NCBI GenBank assembly: GCA_913064925.1
Contig: CAJYBN010000005.1
Location: 1 to 27,880 of the forward strand
DNA length: 27,880 nucleotides
Direction of reading: 5' to 3'
From: an uncultured Peptococcaceae bacterium
GTDB lineage: Bacteria; Bacillota; Desulfotomaculia; Desulfotomaculales; Desulfallaceae
The translations under genes were made by a program, and so were the position numbers. The notes under the pieces were generated by a model. It ran no database searches. It was not told the origin of the DNA and saw nothing but the letters and a program-made list of their open reading frames with translations. Shown here one piece after another: positions 16,944 to 24,873 of this stretch (positions within the stretch are counted from its first letter, which is position 1; every line of letters starts with the position of its first letter).

Positions 16944-17080
16944 CACCAGGATTGCGGCGAACATACTTACAGGCAACAAGAAACCCCGCCCGGCGTAGGT
17001 GGGAGGTCACAAGCCACGCGATGCGCACTTTTACCTACGTGGCTAGAATAAGCCTTGCGGTAAGAGCAGGGTAACTGGCC
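16944..17080 (+). ncRNA. candidate structured RNA upstream of acs
   Basis: A GC-rich block (about 16981-17080) stands in AT-rich intergenic DNA. Nested complementary pairs: CCAG/CTGG (16946-16949/17075-17078), TTGC/GTAA, CTTAC/GTAAG (16966-16970/17060-17064), GCAA/TTGC (16973-16976/17055-17058) and a 7-bp CGTAGGT/ACCTACG (16994-17000/17033-17039). A further 7-bp pair AGCCACG/CGTGGCT (17012-17018/17038-17044) crosses the last helix, giving a pseudoknot or a mutually exclusive switch. No known riboswitch class was recognised; a 6S-like rod or an acs leader are alternatives. A promoter-like TTGACT...TAGAAT has poor 14-bp spacing. The rest of the 500-bp interval 16808-17309 contains the terminator, AT-rich sequence and the repeats described next. 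Confidence 0.4.
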
Positions 17081-17160
17081 AGAAATACCGTTTAATGTCT
17101 AAATGAAACCATTCACCAAACAATTCTTAATTTTTTAATAAATAGGGTTTAATATATAGA

Positions 17161-17223
17161 TTAACAGCATTATCTTATCATTGCTAACAGAAACCTTTTC
17201 TTACCAAAAGAAGTGTTAACCAA
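17161..17223 (+). promoter_or_regulatory. repeated TTAACAG/CTAACAG boxes upstream of acs
   Basis: TAACAG occurs at 17162-17167 and 17185-17190, 23 bp apart (about two helical turns), and an inverted TGTTA at 17214-17218 pairs with the second copy around a CTTTT/AAAAG inner arm. Paired direct repeats at this spacing resemble LytTR-type response regulator sites, and a LytTR regulator gene lies downstream of acs; binding is inferred. Confidence 0.3.
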
Positions 17224-17309
17224 TCGATCCATTGTTTAAGACTGGCACATCCTTAAGCTGCCTCAGGTTTCCCTTTATCATTTTTAAATTATTTAGGGGG
17301 ACTGATCGA

Positions 17310-19340
17310 ATGTCGGAAAAGGAAAATGGTAATGTTCAGCATTATGAAGTTACCTGGCAGGAAGAGGATTATATTAACCCGCCGCCTGAGTTTATCGGCC
17401 AGGCCAATATAACCGATCCTGGCGTTTTTGAACGCTTTAGCCTCAATAACTTTCCGGAATGTTTCAAGGAAATGGCTGATTTGCTGGACTGGGACCGGTA
17501 CTGGCATACGACTCTCGATACCAGCGACGCTCCTTGCTGGAAATGGTTCGTAGGCGGAAAACTAAATGCCTGTTACAACTGCGTGGACCGGCATTTGGCC
17601 AAGCACAAGAATAAAACAGCCATTCATTTCGTACCAGAACCCGAAAATGAGCCCATCATACACTTGACCTACCAGGAACTTTACCGCCGGGTAAACGAAG
17701 TAGCCGCCGTTCTCAGGAATTTTCTGGGCCTGAAGGCGGGTGACCGGGTTACGCTGCACTTGCCGATGACCCCCGAACTGCCCATCACCATGCTGGCCTG
17801 CGCCCGCTTAGGGATAATCCACTCCCAGGTTTTTGCCGGCTTCAGCGGTCAGGCCTGCGGTGAAAGGATCTGGGATTCCGAAAGCCGCGTCTTTATCACC
17901 ATGGACGGTTATTACCGCAACGGGAAACTCCTCGATCACAAGGCCAACGGCGACGTTGCCGTTGAAGTTGCCGGCAAGCTGGGCCAACAGGTAGATAAGG
18001 TTCTGGTATGGAGGCGCTACCCCGGCAAGTATTCCTCCTCGGCACCGATGGTGGAGGGCCGTGATTACTTCATGGACGATCTCATGAAACAATACGCAGG
18101 GATAATCGTTGAGCCGGTTTCCATGCCCGCCGAAGGAGTTTTATTCCTCATGTATACCAGCGGTTCGACGGGCAGGCCCAAGGGAGTGCAGCACAGCATC
18201 GGCGGTTACCTTTCCTACGTTACTTGGATGTCCAAATACATCCAGGATATTCATCCCGAGGATGTGTACTGGTGCATGGCGGATATCGGCTGGATAACGG
18301 GTCATTCCTTCATCGTTTACGGACCCCTGGCTCTCGCTGCCAGTACGGTTATCTACGAAGGACTCCCCACTTATCCCGATGCCGGCCGGGTCTGGCGCAT
18401 AGCCGAAGAATTGGGTGTTAATATATTCCATACCTCGCCCACGGCTATCCGCGGACTGAGAAAAGCCGGCCCGGATGAGCCGAAGAAGTATAATTATAAG
18501 TTTAAACTCATGACCACTGTGGGAGAGCCCATTGAGCCCGAAGTATGGAGATGGTATTACAACGTGGTAGGCAAAGGAAAGGCCGTAATCGTGGACACAT
18601 GGTGGCAGACGGAGACTGGCGGCTTCCTCTGTAGCACCGTGCCGGCGTTAAATCCCATGAAACCCGGCAGCGCCGGACCCGGCGTGCCCGGCATTCACCC
18701 GGTCATTTACGATGACGAGGGAAACGAAATTAAGCCCGGCGAAGGCAAAGCGGGCAACATTTGTATCAGAAACCCGTGGCCCGGTTTGATGCAGACCATA
18801 TGGAAAGACCGTGAGCGCTATGTCAGCACCTACTTCGGTAAGTATTGCAAGAACCCCAATAGTAAAGACTGGCGCGACTGGCCGTACATGGCCGGAGACG
18901 CGGCAGTAATAGCCAAGGACGGATACGTAAGAATCCTGGGCAGGGTTGACGACGTCATCAACGTGGCGGGCCATCGACTGGGAACCAAAGAAATTGAGTC
19001 CGCTGCCCTTACAGTGGAGGAAGTGGCCGAAGCAGCGGTTATCGCTAGGGCCGACGAAATCAAGGGAACAGTTCCCGACCTTTATGTTTCCCTAAAACCC
19101 GGCTTTGAGCCAAATGAGGAGCTGGCAGCCAAAGTTTCGCAGGCGGTATCGTCCATTGTCGGCAAGATCGCCCGGCCGCAAAATGTTTACATCGTTCCCG
19201 ACATGCCCAAGACCCGTTCAGGTAAAATTATGCGCCGCATTTTGGCTTCCATTTCCAACAAAAAAGACGTAGGCGATGTTACCACTTTGGCTAACCCTGA
19301 CATCGTGGAGCAAATACGGTTAAAAGTGCAGGGCATCTGA
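17310..19340 (+). CDS. acs: acetyl-CoA synthetase (AMP-forming)
   Basis: Converts acetate, ATP and CoA to acetyl-CoA, AMP and PPi; cytoplasmic. Motifs: GGKLNACYNCVDRHL, MYTSGSTGRPKGVQHSIGGY, WCMADIGWITGHSFIVYGPL, VDTWWQTETGG (the Trp of this motif limits the acyl pocket to acetate in known Acs), GRVDDVINVAGHRLGTKEIE and the C-terminal PKTRSGKIMRRIL with the catalytic, acetylatable Lys. 676 aa from ATG 17310, which has TTTAGGGGG 9 bases upstream; the frame is open to 17232 but those residues have no SD and are unlike Acs. Propionate as substrate cannot be excluded. Long upstream region with a candidate structured RNA; own terminator downstream; two-component genes follow. Confidence 0.93.
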   Translation: MSEKENGNVQHYEVTWQEEDYINPPPEFIGQANITDPGVFERFSLNNFPECFKEMADLLDWDRYWHTTLDTSDAPCWKWFVGGKLNACYNCVDRHLAKHKNKTAIHFVPEPENEPIIHLTYQELYRRVNEVAAVLRNFLGLKAGDRVTLHLPMTPELPITMLACARLGIIHSQVFAGFSGQACGERIWDSESRVFITMDGYYRNGKLLDHKANGDVAVEVAGKLGQQVDKVLVWRRYPGKYSSSAPMVEGRDYFMDDLMKQYAGIIVEPVSMPAEGVLFLMYTSGSTGRPKGVQHSIGGYLSYVTWMSKYIQDIHPEDVYWCMADIGWITGHSFIVYGPLALAASTVIYEGLPTYPDAGRVWRIAEELGVNIFHTSPTAIRGLRKAGPDEPKKYNYKFKLMTTVGEPIEPEVWRWYYNVVGKGKAVIVDTWWQTETGGFLCSTVPALNPMKPGSAGPGVPGIHPVIYDDEGNEIKPGEGKAGNICIRNPWPGLMQTIWKDRERYVSTYFGKYCKNPNSKDWRDWPYMAGDAAVIAKDGYVRILGRVDDVINVAGHRLGTKEIESAALTVEEVAEAAVIARADEIKGTVPDLYVSLKPGFEPNEELAAKVSQAVSSIVGKIARPQNVYIVPDMPKTRSGKIMRRILASISNKKDVGDVTTLANPDIVEQIRLKVQGI

Positions 19341-19392
19341 ACGGCGTCGCCCAAGGCTTCGTTGTTAATAGTTAATACTACTCTATGTACCT

Positions 19393-19428
19393 GGCAAGCC
19401 TGTAAAGGCTTGCCTCTTTTGTTTTTTT
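19393..19428 (+). terminator. Rho-independent terminator after acs
   Basis: Perfect 8-bp stem GGCAAGCC/GGCTTGCC with loop TGTAAA, followed by TCTTTTGTTTTTTT. It separates acs from the two-component genes. Confidence 0.9.
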
Positions 19429-19524
19429 CAGTGTTTTGCAGGAATAGTCGCTATGCTATCGAATAGTTATGTGGTAAATTAATTTTTAGAAAATATAGGC
19501 TTTTTATTTGCAGGGAGGGGTATC

Positions 19525-20847
19525 GTGCATACAAGCGGCCAAAACTTAGTGTACCGGGCGTTGCTCTGGTGGGCAGCTTTTACGGTGACGGCCCTGGGGG
19601 CTGTTTACCTGTGGCAGCCCGGCCCCTGGTTCTCAGCGGCGCTGGTTGCTCTGTCCGGCTTGGCATCCGTGCTTGTTTCAATACTGCTGTTTTCACGGCG
19701 CCGCGCTACCGAAACAAACACCCAGTACGAGCCCTTGGAACCCACCCTGCAAATTGCCAACCAGACGCTGCCTTTTTTGCGGCGCGGTCTTAACGAACAA
19801 ACAGCCAGTGTTACCGCCGAAATCATTCACCGCATAGCCGAAGTAGAGGCCGTGGCCATAACGGATAGAGAACGGGTGTTGGCATATATCGGCGCCGGTT
19901 CAGATCACCACAAAGCCGGCGGGCCCATAATGACCATCGCCACCAAAGAAGTAATTAAAACCGGCGAAATGAAAATCGTGCGGGACGGCTATGGGCTTGA
20001 ATGCCCGGTACCAAACTGTCCCCTGCAATCGGCGGTTGTCGTGCCGCTGAAATGCAAAGGTGAAACAATGGGTACCCTGAAGCTTTATCAAACCCAGCAA
20101 GGCAAAATCCCCCAGTCTACGGTAAAGCTGGCCGCAGGTGTAGCCCAACTGCTAAGCATGCAAATGGAGTTGGCTGAGGTAAGTCGCCAGGCGCAGTTGG
20201 TAACCAAGGCCGAACTGGAGGCCTTGCATGCGCAAATCAACCCGCATTTTTTGTTTAACACACTGAATACCATTATCATGTTCAGCCGCACCAACCCGGA
20301 AACCGCCAGAAGGCTCCTCATCAGGTTGGCTTCCTTTTTCCGCCATGCGTTAAAACGTCACGGCCATTTCAACACGCTGAAAGAAGAAATTGAATATCTT
20401 AATACGTATTTAATCCTGGAACGGGCCCGTTTCAGAGAAAAATTACGGGTTATACGGGAAATAGATGATGAACTGTTGGAATACAAGGTGCCGGTGTTGA
20501 CGATACAGCCCCTGGTAGAAAATGCCATTAAGCACGGCATATTACCAAAACCCGACCAAGGAACAGTACAGGTTACGGTCCGCAAACACGAAAACGAAAT
20601 GTTAATCGTAGTTAGAGATGACGGCGTGGGCATTGATCCCGAGTTACTGCCCAAAGTGCTGACTCCTGGCTTCGGTTCCGGGAACGGCGTTGGGCTCAGC
20701 AACGTTCATGAAAGATTAAAGGGTTTGTTTGGCGAAGAATACGGTTTGCGCATCGTCAGCGTGCCCAACGAGGGTACATCTGTTTATGTTAGAATACCGC
20801 TAGTGTGTCATACACTGGAAAAGGAGGGAAGAGCAAGTGAAGCTTAA
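19525..20847 (+). CDS. LytS/BtsS-type sensor histidine kinase
   Basis: 440 aa. Two predicted membrane helices (about residues 9-31 and 35-57), a GAF-like domain with the motif ECPVPNCPLQSAVVVPLKCKG split as CPVPNCPL and AVVVPL, then a His_kinase (PF06580) domain with phospho-acceptor His241 in QINPHFLFNTLN, and an ATPase domain (VENAIKHG, RDDGVGIDP, GSGNGVGLSNVHERL). Classical LytS/BtsS kinases carry a 5-6 helix LytS-type membrane module; here only two helices are seen, so signal input probably lies in the GAF-like domain. GTG start with GGGAGGGG upstream. The 3' end overlaps the response regulator by 11 bp, so the two are translationally coupled. Placement after acs suggests control of acetate or related metabolism; inference. 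Confidence 0.9.
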   Translation: MHTSGQNLVYRALLWWAAFTVTALGAVYLWQPGPWFSAALVALSGLASVLVSILLFSRRRATETNTQYEPLEPTLQIANQTLPFLRRGLNEQTASVTAEIIHRIAEVEAVAITDRERVLAYIGAGSDHHKAGGPIMTIATKEVIKTGEMKIVRDGYGLECPVPNCPLQSAVVVPLKCKGETMGTLKLYQTQQGKIPQSTVKLAAGVAQLLSMQMELAEVSRQAQLVTKAELEALHAQINPHFLFNTLNTIIMFSRTNPETARRLLIRLASFFRHALKRHGHFNTLKEEIEYLNTYLILERARFREKLRVIREIDDELLEYKVPVLTIQPLVENAIKHGILPKPDQGTVQVTVRKHENEMLIVVRDDGVGIDPELLPKVLTPGFGSGNGVGLSNVHERLKGLFGEEYGLRIVSVPNEGTSVYVRIPLVCHTLEKEGRASEA

Positions 20848-21610
20848 AGCATTAATTGTTGATGACGAGTACCCCGCCCGGCAGGAATTGCGTTACTTAC
20901 TCAGCAATTTCAACAACGTAGAAATCGTCGGTGAAGCGGCGAATGCCCAGGAAGCACTGGCACTTATTAAAGCCCTTGATTACCAGGTATTGTTTTTAGA
21001 CATATCCATGCCCGGCATGACAGGCCTGGAACTTGGCGCGGTCATTCAGGAATTGCCCAAGCAGCCCCATGTTATTTTCGTCACCGCTTACGATGAGTAT
21101 GCAGTCCAGGCCTTTGAAGTTAACGCGGTGGATTACCTGCTTAAACCGGTTGAACCCGGGCGGTTGAAAAAAGCCATCGACAAAGTTATTAAAGCCTACC
21201 AGGATGCTCCCGCTGGGGACGGAGATAAAAGCGACAAGGTAGCAGGTAAGGACAAACCTGCCCCGTCGCAAATTAAAATTGATCGCATCCCGGCCGAAAA
21301 ACAGGGAAAAACCGTCTTGGTGGCCGAATCGGATATCTTTTACGCCTTTACCGAACAGGACTACATTTATATAAAAACATTTGCCGACAAGCTTTTAACC
21401 CGTTTTACTCTAAAAGAATTAGAAGCTAGACTCAACCCGCAGGTTTTCTTCCGCACCCATCGTTGCTACCTTGTTAACCTGCATAAGGTGAAAGAGATAA
21501 TACCTTTTTTTAACGGAACATACAACCTGGTAGTAGAGGATAAAGAAAAAAGCGAAGTTCCGGTAAGTCGCGCTCAGGCCAAAAAGTTAAGAAAAATTTT
21601 GGGTTTTTGA
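20837..21610 (+). CDS. LytR/AlgR-family response regulator (REC-LytTR)
   Basis: 257 aa. The receiver domain has the acidic pair Asp9/Asp10 (LIVDDEYPARQ), phospho-acceptor Asp55 (LFLDISMPG), the conserved Thr in FVTAYDEYA and Lys in YLLKPVEPG. A Lys/Asp-rich linker (about 120-150) leads to a LytTR DNA-binding domain (DYIYIKTFADK, FRTHRCYLVNLHKV, VPVSRAQAKKLR). GTG start inside the end of the kinase gene, with AAGGAGGGAAGAG upstream. LytTR proteins bind paired direct repeats spaced by about two helical turns; candidate repeats occur upstream of acs. Ends at a terminator. Confidence 0.94.
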   Translation: MKLKALIVDDEYPARQELRYLLSNFNNVEIVGEAANAQEALALIKALDYQVLFLDISMPGMTGLELGAVIQELPKQPHVIFVTAYDEYAVQAFEVNAVDYLLKPVEPGRLKKAIDKVIKAYQDAPAGDGDKSDKVAGKDKPAPSQIKIDRIPAEKQGKTVLVAESDIFYAFTEQDYIYIKTFADKLLTRFTLKELEARLNPQVFFRTHRCYLVNLHKVKEIIPFFNGTYNLVVEDKEKSEVPVSRAQAKKLRKILGF

Positions 21611-21636
21611 AGAATAAACTTTGCGTAATTTGCCAT

Positions 21637-21663
21637 AAATCTGCCTGTAAGGCAGGTTTTTTT
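21637..21663 (+). terminator. terminator after the response regulator gene
   Basis: Stem AAATCTGCCT/AGGCAGGTTT (one T-G wobble) with GTA loop, running into a seven-T tract. Confidence 0.85.
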
Positions 21664-21725
21664 CTGACCATGTGGAAATATTAATAACGAAAAATAAATT
21701 CAAAAACTGTCAAATAGGGATTTTC

Positions 21726-22108
21726 ATGGGGTAACGGGATTAGGTACGGATATAATTGAAATCGCCCGGGTGCAAAAAGCGGTACAAAACCGCGGGGACC
21801 GCTTGCTAAAGCGCATATACACCCCCGGGGAGATAGCTTTTTGCTTGCAGCGGCGCAACCCCTGGCCGTGTTTGGCCGCACGGTTTGCTGCCAAGGAAGC
21901 TGTTTTTAAAGCCCTGGGCACCGGCGTAACCGCGTGGCGGGACGTGGAAATAAAGGGCGGCGGTAACCTACCGGTTAAAGTTGTACTCACCGGCGCGGCA
22001 AGTGAAAAAGCACGTACTCAAAGAGTTAGCAGCGTACTGTTGTCTATATCACACAACCGTGAATATGCCATAGCATGCGCCTTTGCCGTAACTGGGGAGG
22101 TGTTTTAA
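21726..22108 (+). CDS. acpS: holo-[acyl-carrier-protein] synthase, start in conflict with frame
   Basis: Transfers 4'-phosphopantetheine from CoA to apo-ACP. The frame shows the N-terminal GLGTDIIEIARV (Asp of GTDI binds Mg2+), FAAKEAVFKALGTG (second acidic ligand) and LSISHNREYAIACA, i.e. a complete AcpS of about 125 aa. The odd point is initiation: the well-placed ATG at 21726 (AGGG 6 bases upstream) is one base out of frame and runs into TAA after two codons (ATG GGG TAA), while the conserved frame (GTA at 21731) has no ATG, GTG or TTG before GLGTDI. The first in-frame GTG (21770) would delete the Mg2+ ligand. A lost G in the GGGG run, a non-standard start (CTG or ATT upstream), or a real inactivation are possible. 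Adjacent to nnr, a common neighbour of acpS. Confidence 0.8.
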
Positions 22109-22109
22109 T

Positions 22110-23651
22110 TTGCGTTTGGTTACAGCTACGGAAATGAACGCCGTAGACCGCATAGCCATTCAGGACTTCGGCATACCGGGCGTAGTTTTGATGGAAAACG
22201 CTGGCCTGCGGGTGGTGGAAGTAATTACCCGGCTTCTGGGTAATCCCACTGGTAAAACAGTGGTGGTTTTTGCCGGTAAAGGTAACAACGGCGGTGACGG
22301 TTTCGTTGTAGCTCGCCATCTACATAACAGGGGCACCAAGGTACAGGTTTTTCTGGACGCAGAACGCGATAAAATTAGCGGGGATGCTCTGATCAACTTA
22401 AATATATGGGAAAAAATGGGCCAAAAGGTGTTCCCGCTGCATAAGAACATCAACCTGGTCAGATTGGCCCTGGTAAATGCTGATTTGGTGGTAGATGCCC
22501 TTTACGGTACAGGTTTCCGGGGTTCCGTGAGGGAACACATGGTACCAGTTATCGAAGCTATTAATGCCAGCGGCAAACCGGTTGTGGCAGTGGATGTGCC
22601 GTCCGGCTTGGAAGCGGATAGCGGCAAAGTTCACGGGCCATGTGTACGGGCTGATTACACTGTTACTTTTGCCTTGCCCAAACTGGGATTGGTATTGGCA
22701 CCCGGTAGCGAGTACGTGGGCAAGTTGGAAGTAGCTGACATTTCAATCCCTAGTGCTGCTGTTGCAAACATAGACAGCCGGAGATTTTACCTCACGGAAC
22801 AACTGGTAAAAGAATGGTGGCCTAATCGTCCCAGTTTAGCCCATAAGGGTAATTTCGGGCGCGTGTTGATAATCGCGGGCTCCCGCGGTATGTCTGGGGC
22901 AGCTGTGTTGGCGGCTTTGGCAGCCATTAGATCGGGGGCTGGGCTGGTCACTTTGGGAGTACCTGCGAGTATACACGACATAGCCGAAGCTAAGTTAACC
23001 GAGGTCATGACTTTCCCGCTACCGGAAACGGATAGAGGTACCTTAAGCCGTACGGCGCTGGACGAAGTGCTTGACCGTTCCCGAAATGCCGATGTCTTGG
23101 CCATAGGCCCCGGCTTGGGCAACAATGCCGATGTCGCCGCTCTGGTCAAAGAGACATTGCTGCGCGTAGAAATACCCTGTGTCCTGGATGCTGATGCATT
23201 AAACGCCATGTCCGGAAGAACTGAATTGTTTCGCGTTGTAAAATCGGACCTGATACTTACGCCGCACCCGGGTGAAATGTCACGTCTTACCGGGCTTTCC
23301 ATAAATCAGGTTCAGGATAACCGCCTGGAAACGGTAACGAAAAAGGCAACTGAATGGCACGCGGTTGTGGTATTAAAAGGAGCGGGAACCATAGTGGCCG
23401 GACCGGACGGCACCCTTTATGTCAATGGAACAGGTAACCCGGGTATGGCCAGCGGAGGCACCGGGGATGTGCTCACCGGGGTAATTGCAGGTTTGGCTGC
23501 GCAAGGCTTACCTTCACTGCATGCCACCGCAGCTGGTGTTTTCCTGCACGGCTTGGCGGGTGACGCCGCTGCATCGGAGAAAGGCATGACCGGCATGTTG
23601 GCGGGCGACTTGCTAGAAAAGCTACCCAAAATATATAAACGCCTTGAATAA
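22110..23651 (+). CDS. nnr: bifunctional NAD(P)H-hydrate epimerase / ADP-dependent NAD(P)H-hydrate dehydratase
   Basis: Repairs hydrated NADH/NADPH (NAD(P)HX). The N-terminal YjeF_N epimerase domain (about 1-215) shows MENAGLRVVEV, GKGNNGGDGFVVARHL and VDVPSGLEAD; the C-terminal carbohydrate-kinase-like dehydratase domain (about 230-513) shows GSRGMSGAAVLAALAAIRSG, the ADP-binding GNPGMASGGTGDVL and LTPHPGEMSRLTG. 513 aa is the normal fused length. TTG start with GGGGAGGTG about 8 bases upstream, immediately after acpS (1 bp apart), indicating tight coupling. Confidence 0.95.
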   Translation: MRLVTATEMNAVDRIAIQDFGIPGVVLMENAGLRVVEVITRLLGNPTGKTVVVFAGKGNNGGDGFVVARHLHNRGTKVQVFLDAERDKISGDALINLNIWEKMGQKVFPLHKNINLVRLALVNADLVVDALYGTGFRGSVREHMVPVIEAINASGKPVVAVDVPSGLEADSGKVHGPCVRADYTVTFALPKLGLVLAPGSEYVGKLEVADISIPSAAVANIDSRRFYLTEQLVKEWWPNRPSLAHKGNFGRVLIIAGSRGMSGAAVLAALAAIRSGAGLVTLGVPASIHDIAEAKLTEVMTFPLPETDRGTLSRTALDEVLDRSRNADVLAIGPGLGNNADVAALVKETLLRVEIPCVLDADALNAMSGRTELFRVVKSDLILTPHPGEMSRLTGLSINQVQDNRLETVTKKATEWHAVVVLKGAGTIVAGPDGTLYVNGTGNPGMASGGTGDVLTGVIAGLAAQGLPSLHATAAGVFLHGLAGDAAASEKGMTGMLAGDLLEKLPKIYKRLE

Positions 23652-23710
23652 ACATTTTTGCATATTTTTAGTTAATTCCAATCAAATAAGTAACAAGGAG
23701 GCGAATATTT

Positions 23711-24823
23711 ATGATTATTGGTGTACCTAAGGAGATTAAGCCAAACGAAGACCGGGTAGCCATTACCCCCGCCGGCGTGCAGTCGCTAGTAAAACGCGGC
23801 CACCGCGTTTTGATTGAAAAAGGCGCCGGCCTGGGAAGCGGCATTACTGACCAGGCTTATGAAAATGCCGGCGCCCTCATGGTAGCCCGTGAAGACGTTT
23901 TTAACGATGCGGAAATGATTGTTAAAGTTAAGGAACCCTTGCCCGAAGAATACAATTTTTTTAAAAAAGACCATGTCCTATTTACTTACCTGCACCTGGC
24001 ACGCGAGCCCGAATTAACAGAAATGCTTTTACAGCGCCAGGTGGTCGGCATTGCCTATGAAACCATTCAACTGGAAAACGGTTCTCTACCGCTGCTTACT
24101 CCCATGAGCGAAGTAGCGGGTCGCATGGCTGTACAAATAGGAGCCCGGTTTCTTGAAAAACCGCAAGGTGGTAAAGGAATTCTCTTGGGAGGCGTACCGG
24201 GCGTACCGGCGGCCGACGTGGTTATTATCGGCGGCGGCGTTGTAGGAATCAATGCCGCAAAAATAGCCGTTGGCATGGGTGCACAGGTTACTATTATCGA
24301 CATGAACGCAGAACGCCTGCGGTATCTCGATGATATATTCGGCGCACGGATAAAAACTTTAATGTCCAACAGCTTTAACATTGAATATGCAGTACGCTTT
24401 GCTGATCTGCTTATCTGTGCCGTGCTGGTGCCGGGAGCCAAAGCCCCGCATTTGGTGACGGAAAGCATGGTTAAACAAATGAAACCGGGTTCCGTTATTG
24501 TGGACGTGGCCATTGACCAGGGCGGCTCCGTGGAAACCATCGACCGGGTAACCACCCACAGTGACCCAGTATACATTAAACACGGCGTGGTACACTATGC
24601 CGTAGCCAACATCCCCGGCGCGGTGGCGCGTACTTCAACATTTGCCCTGACCAACGCTACGCTGCCCTACGTGGTGCAGTTGGCCGACAAGGGATACCGG
24701 CAAGCAGCCCAGGATAACCCCGCCTTAGCCAAGGGAATTAATACGCTGCAAGGCAAGCTGACCTGCCGTCCCGTGGCTGATGCGCATGGTATTCCCTACA
24801 CTCCGCTGGAACAAGTTCTATAA
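23711..24823 (+). CDS. ald: alanine dehydrogenase
   Basis: NAD-dependent interconversion of L-alanine and pyruvate plus ammonia. The N-terminus MIIGVPKEIKPNEDRVAITP holds the substrate-binding Arg15; Lys74 (VKVKEPLP) and catalytic His95 (TYLHLA) are present; the nucleotide-binding Rossmann motif is VIIGGGVVGINAAKIAVGMG; the active-site Asp lies in VDVAIDQGGSVET. 370 aa is typical. ATG with AAGGAGG upstream. It lies between nnr and alr; ald next to alr makes sense because they supply and racemise alanine. The 50-bp gap to alr contains a 15-bp tandem duplication. Confidence 0.96.
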   Translation: MIIGVPKEIKPNEDRVAITPAGVQSLVKRGHRVLIEKGAGLGSGITDQAYENAGALMVAREDVFNDAEMIVKVKEPLPEEYNFFKKDHVLFTYLHLAREPELTEMLLQRQVVGIAYETIQLENGSLPLLTPMSEVAGRMAVQIGARFLEKPQGGKGILLGGVPGVPAADVVIIGGGVVGINAAKIAVGMGAQVTIIDMNAERLRYLDDIFGARIKTLMSNSFNIEYAVRFADLLICAVLVPGAKAPHLVTESMVKQMKPGSVIVDVAIDQGGSVETIDRVTTHSDPVYIKHGVVHYAVANIPGAVARTSTFALTNATLPYVVQLADKGYRQAAQDNPALAKGINTLQGKLTCRPVADAHGIPYTPLEQVL

Positions 24824-24825
24824 AA

Positions 24826-24855
24826 TAGATTGCATTCACGTAGATTGCATTCACG
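24826..24855 (+). repeat. perfect tandem duplication of a 15-mer between ald and alr
   Basis: TAGATTGCATTCACG occurs twice head-to-tail with no mismatch. It starts 2 bases after the ald stop codon and ends 18 bases before the alr start; the alr SD follows it. Confidence 0.95.
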
Positions 24856-24873
24856 CCGCAACGGAGGGAGGCC

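Noticed and set aside
16944..17080. Cobalamin, T-box or glutamine riboswitch identity for the acs upstream RNA
   Set aside because: None of the conserved sequence boxes of these classes could be found by eye.
21770..22108. acpS starting at GTG 21770
   Set aside because: Would remove the conserved GLGTDIIEIAR segment with the Mg2+-binding Asp.
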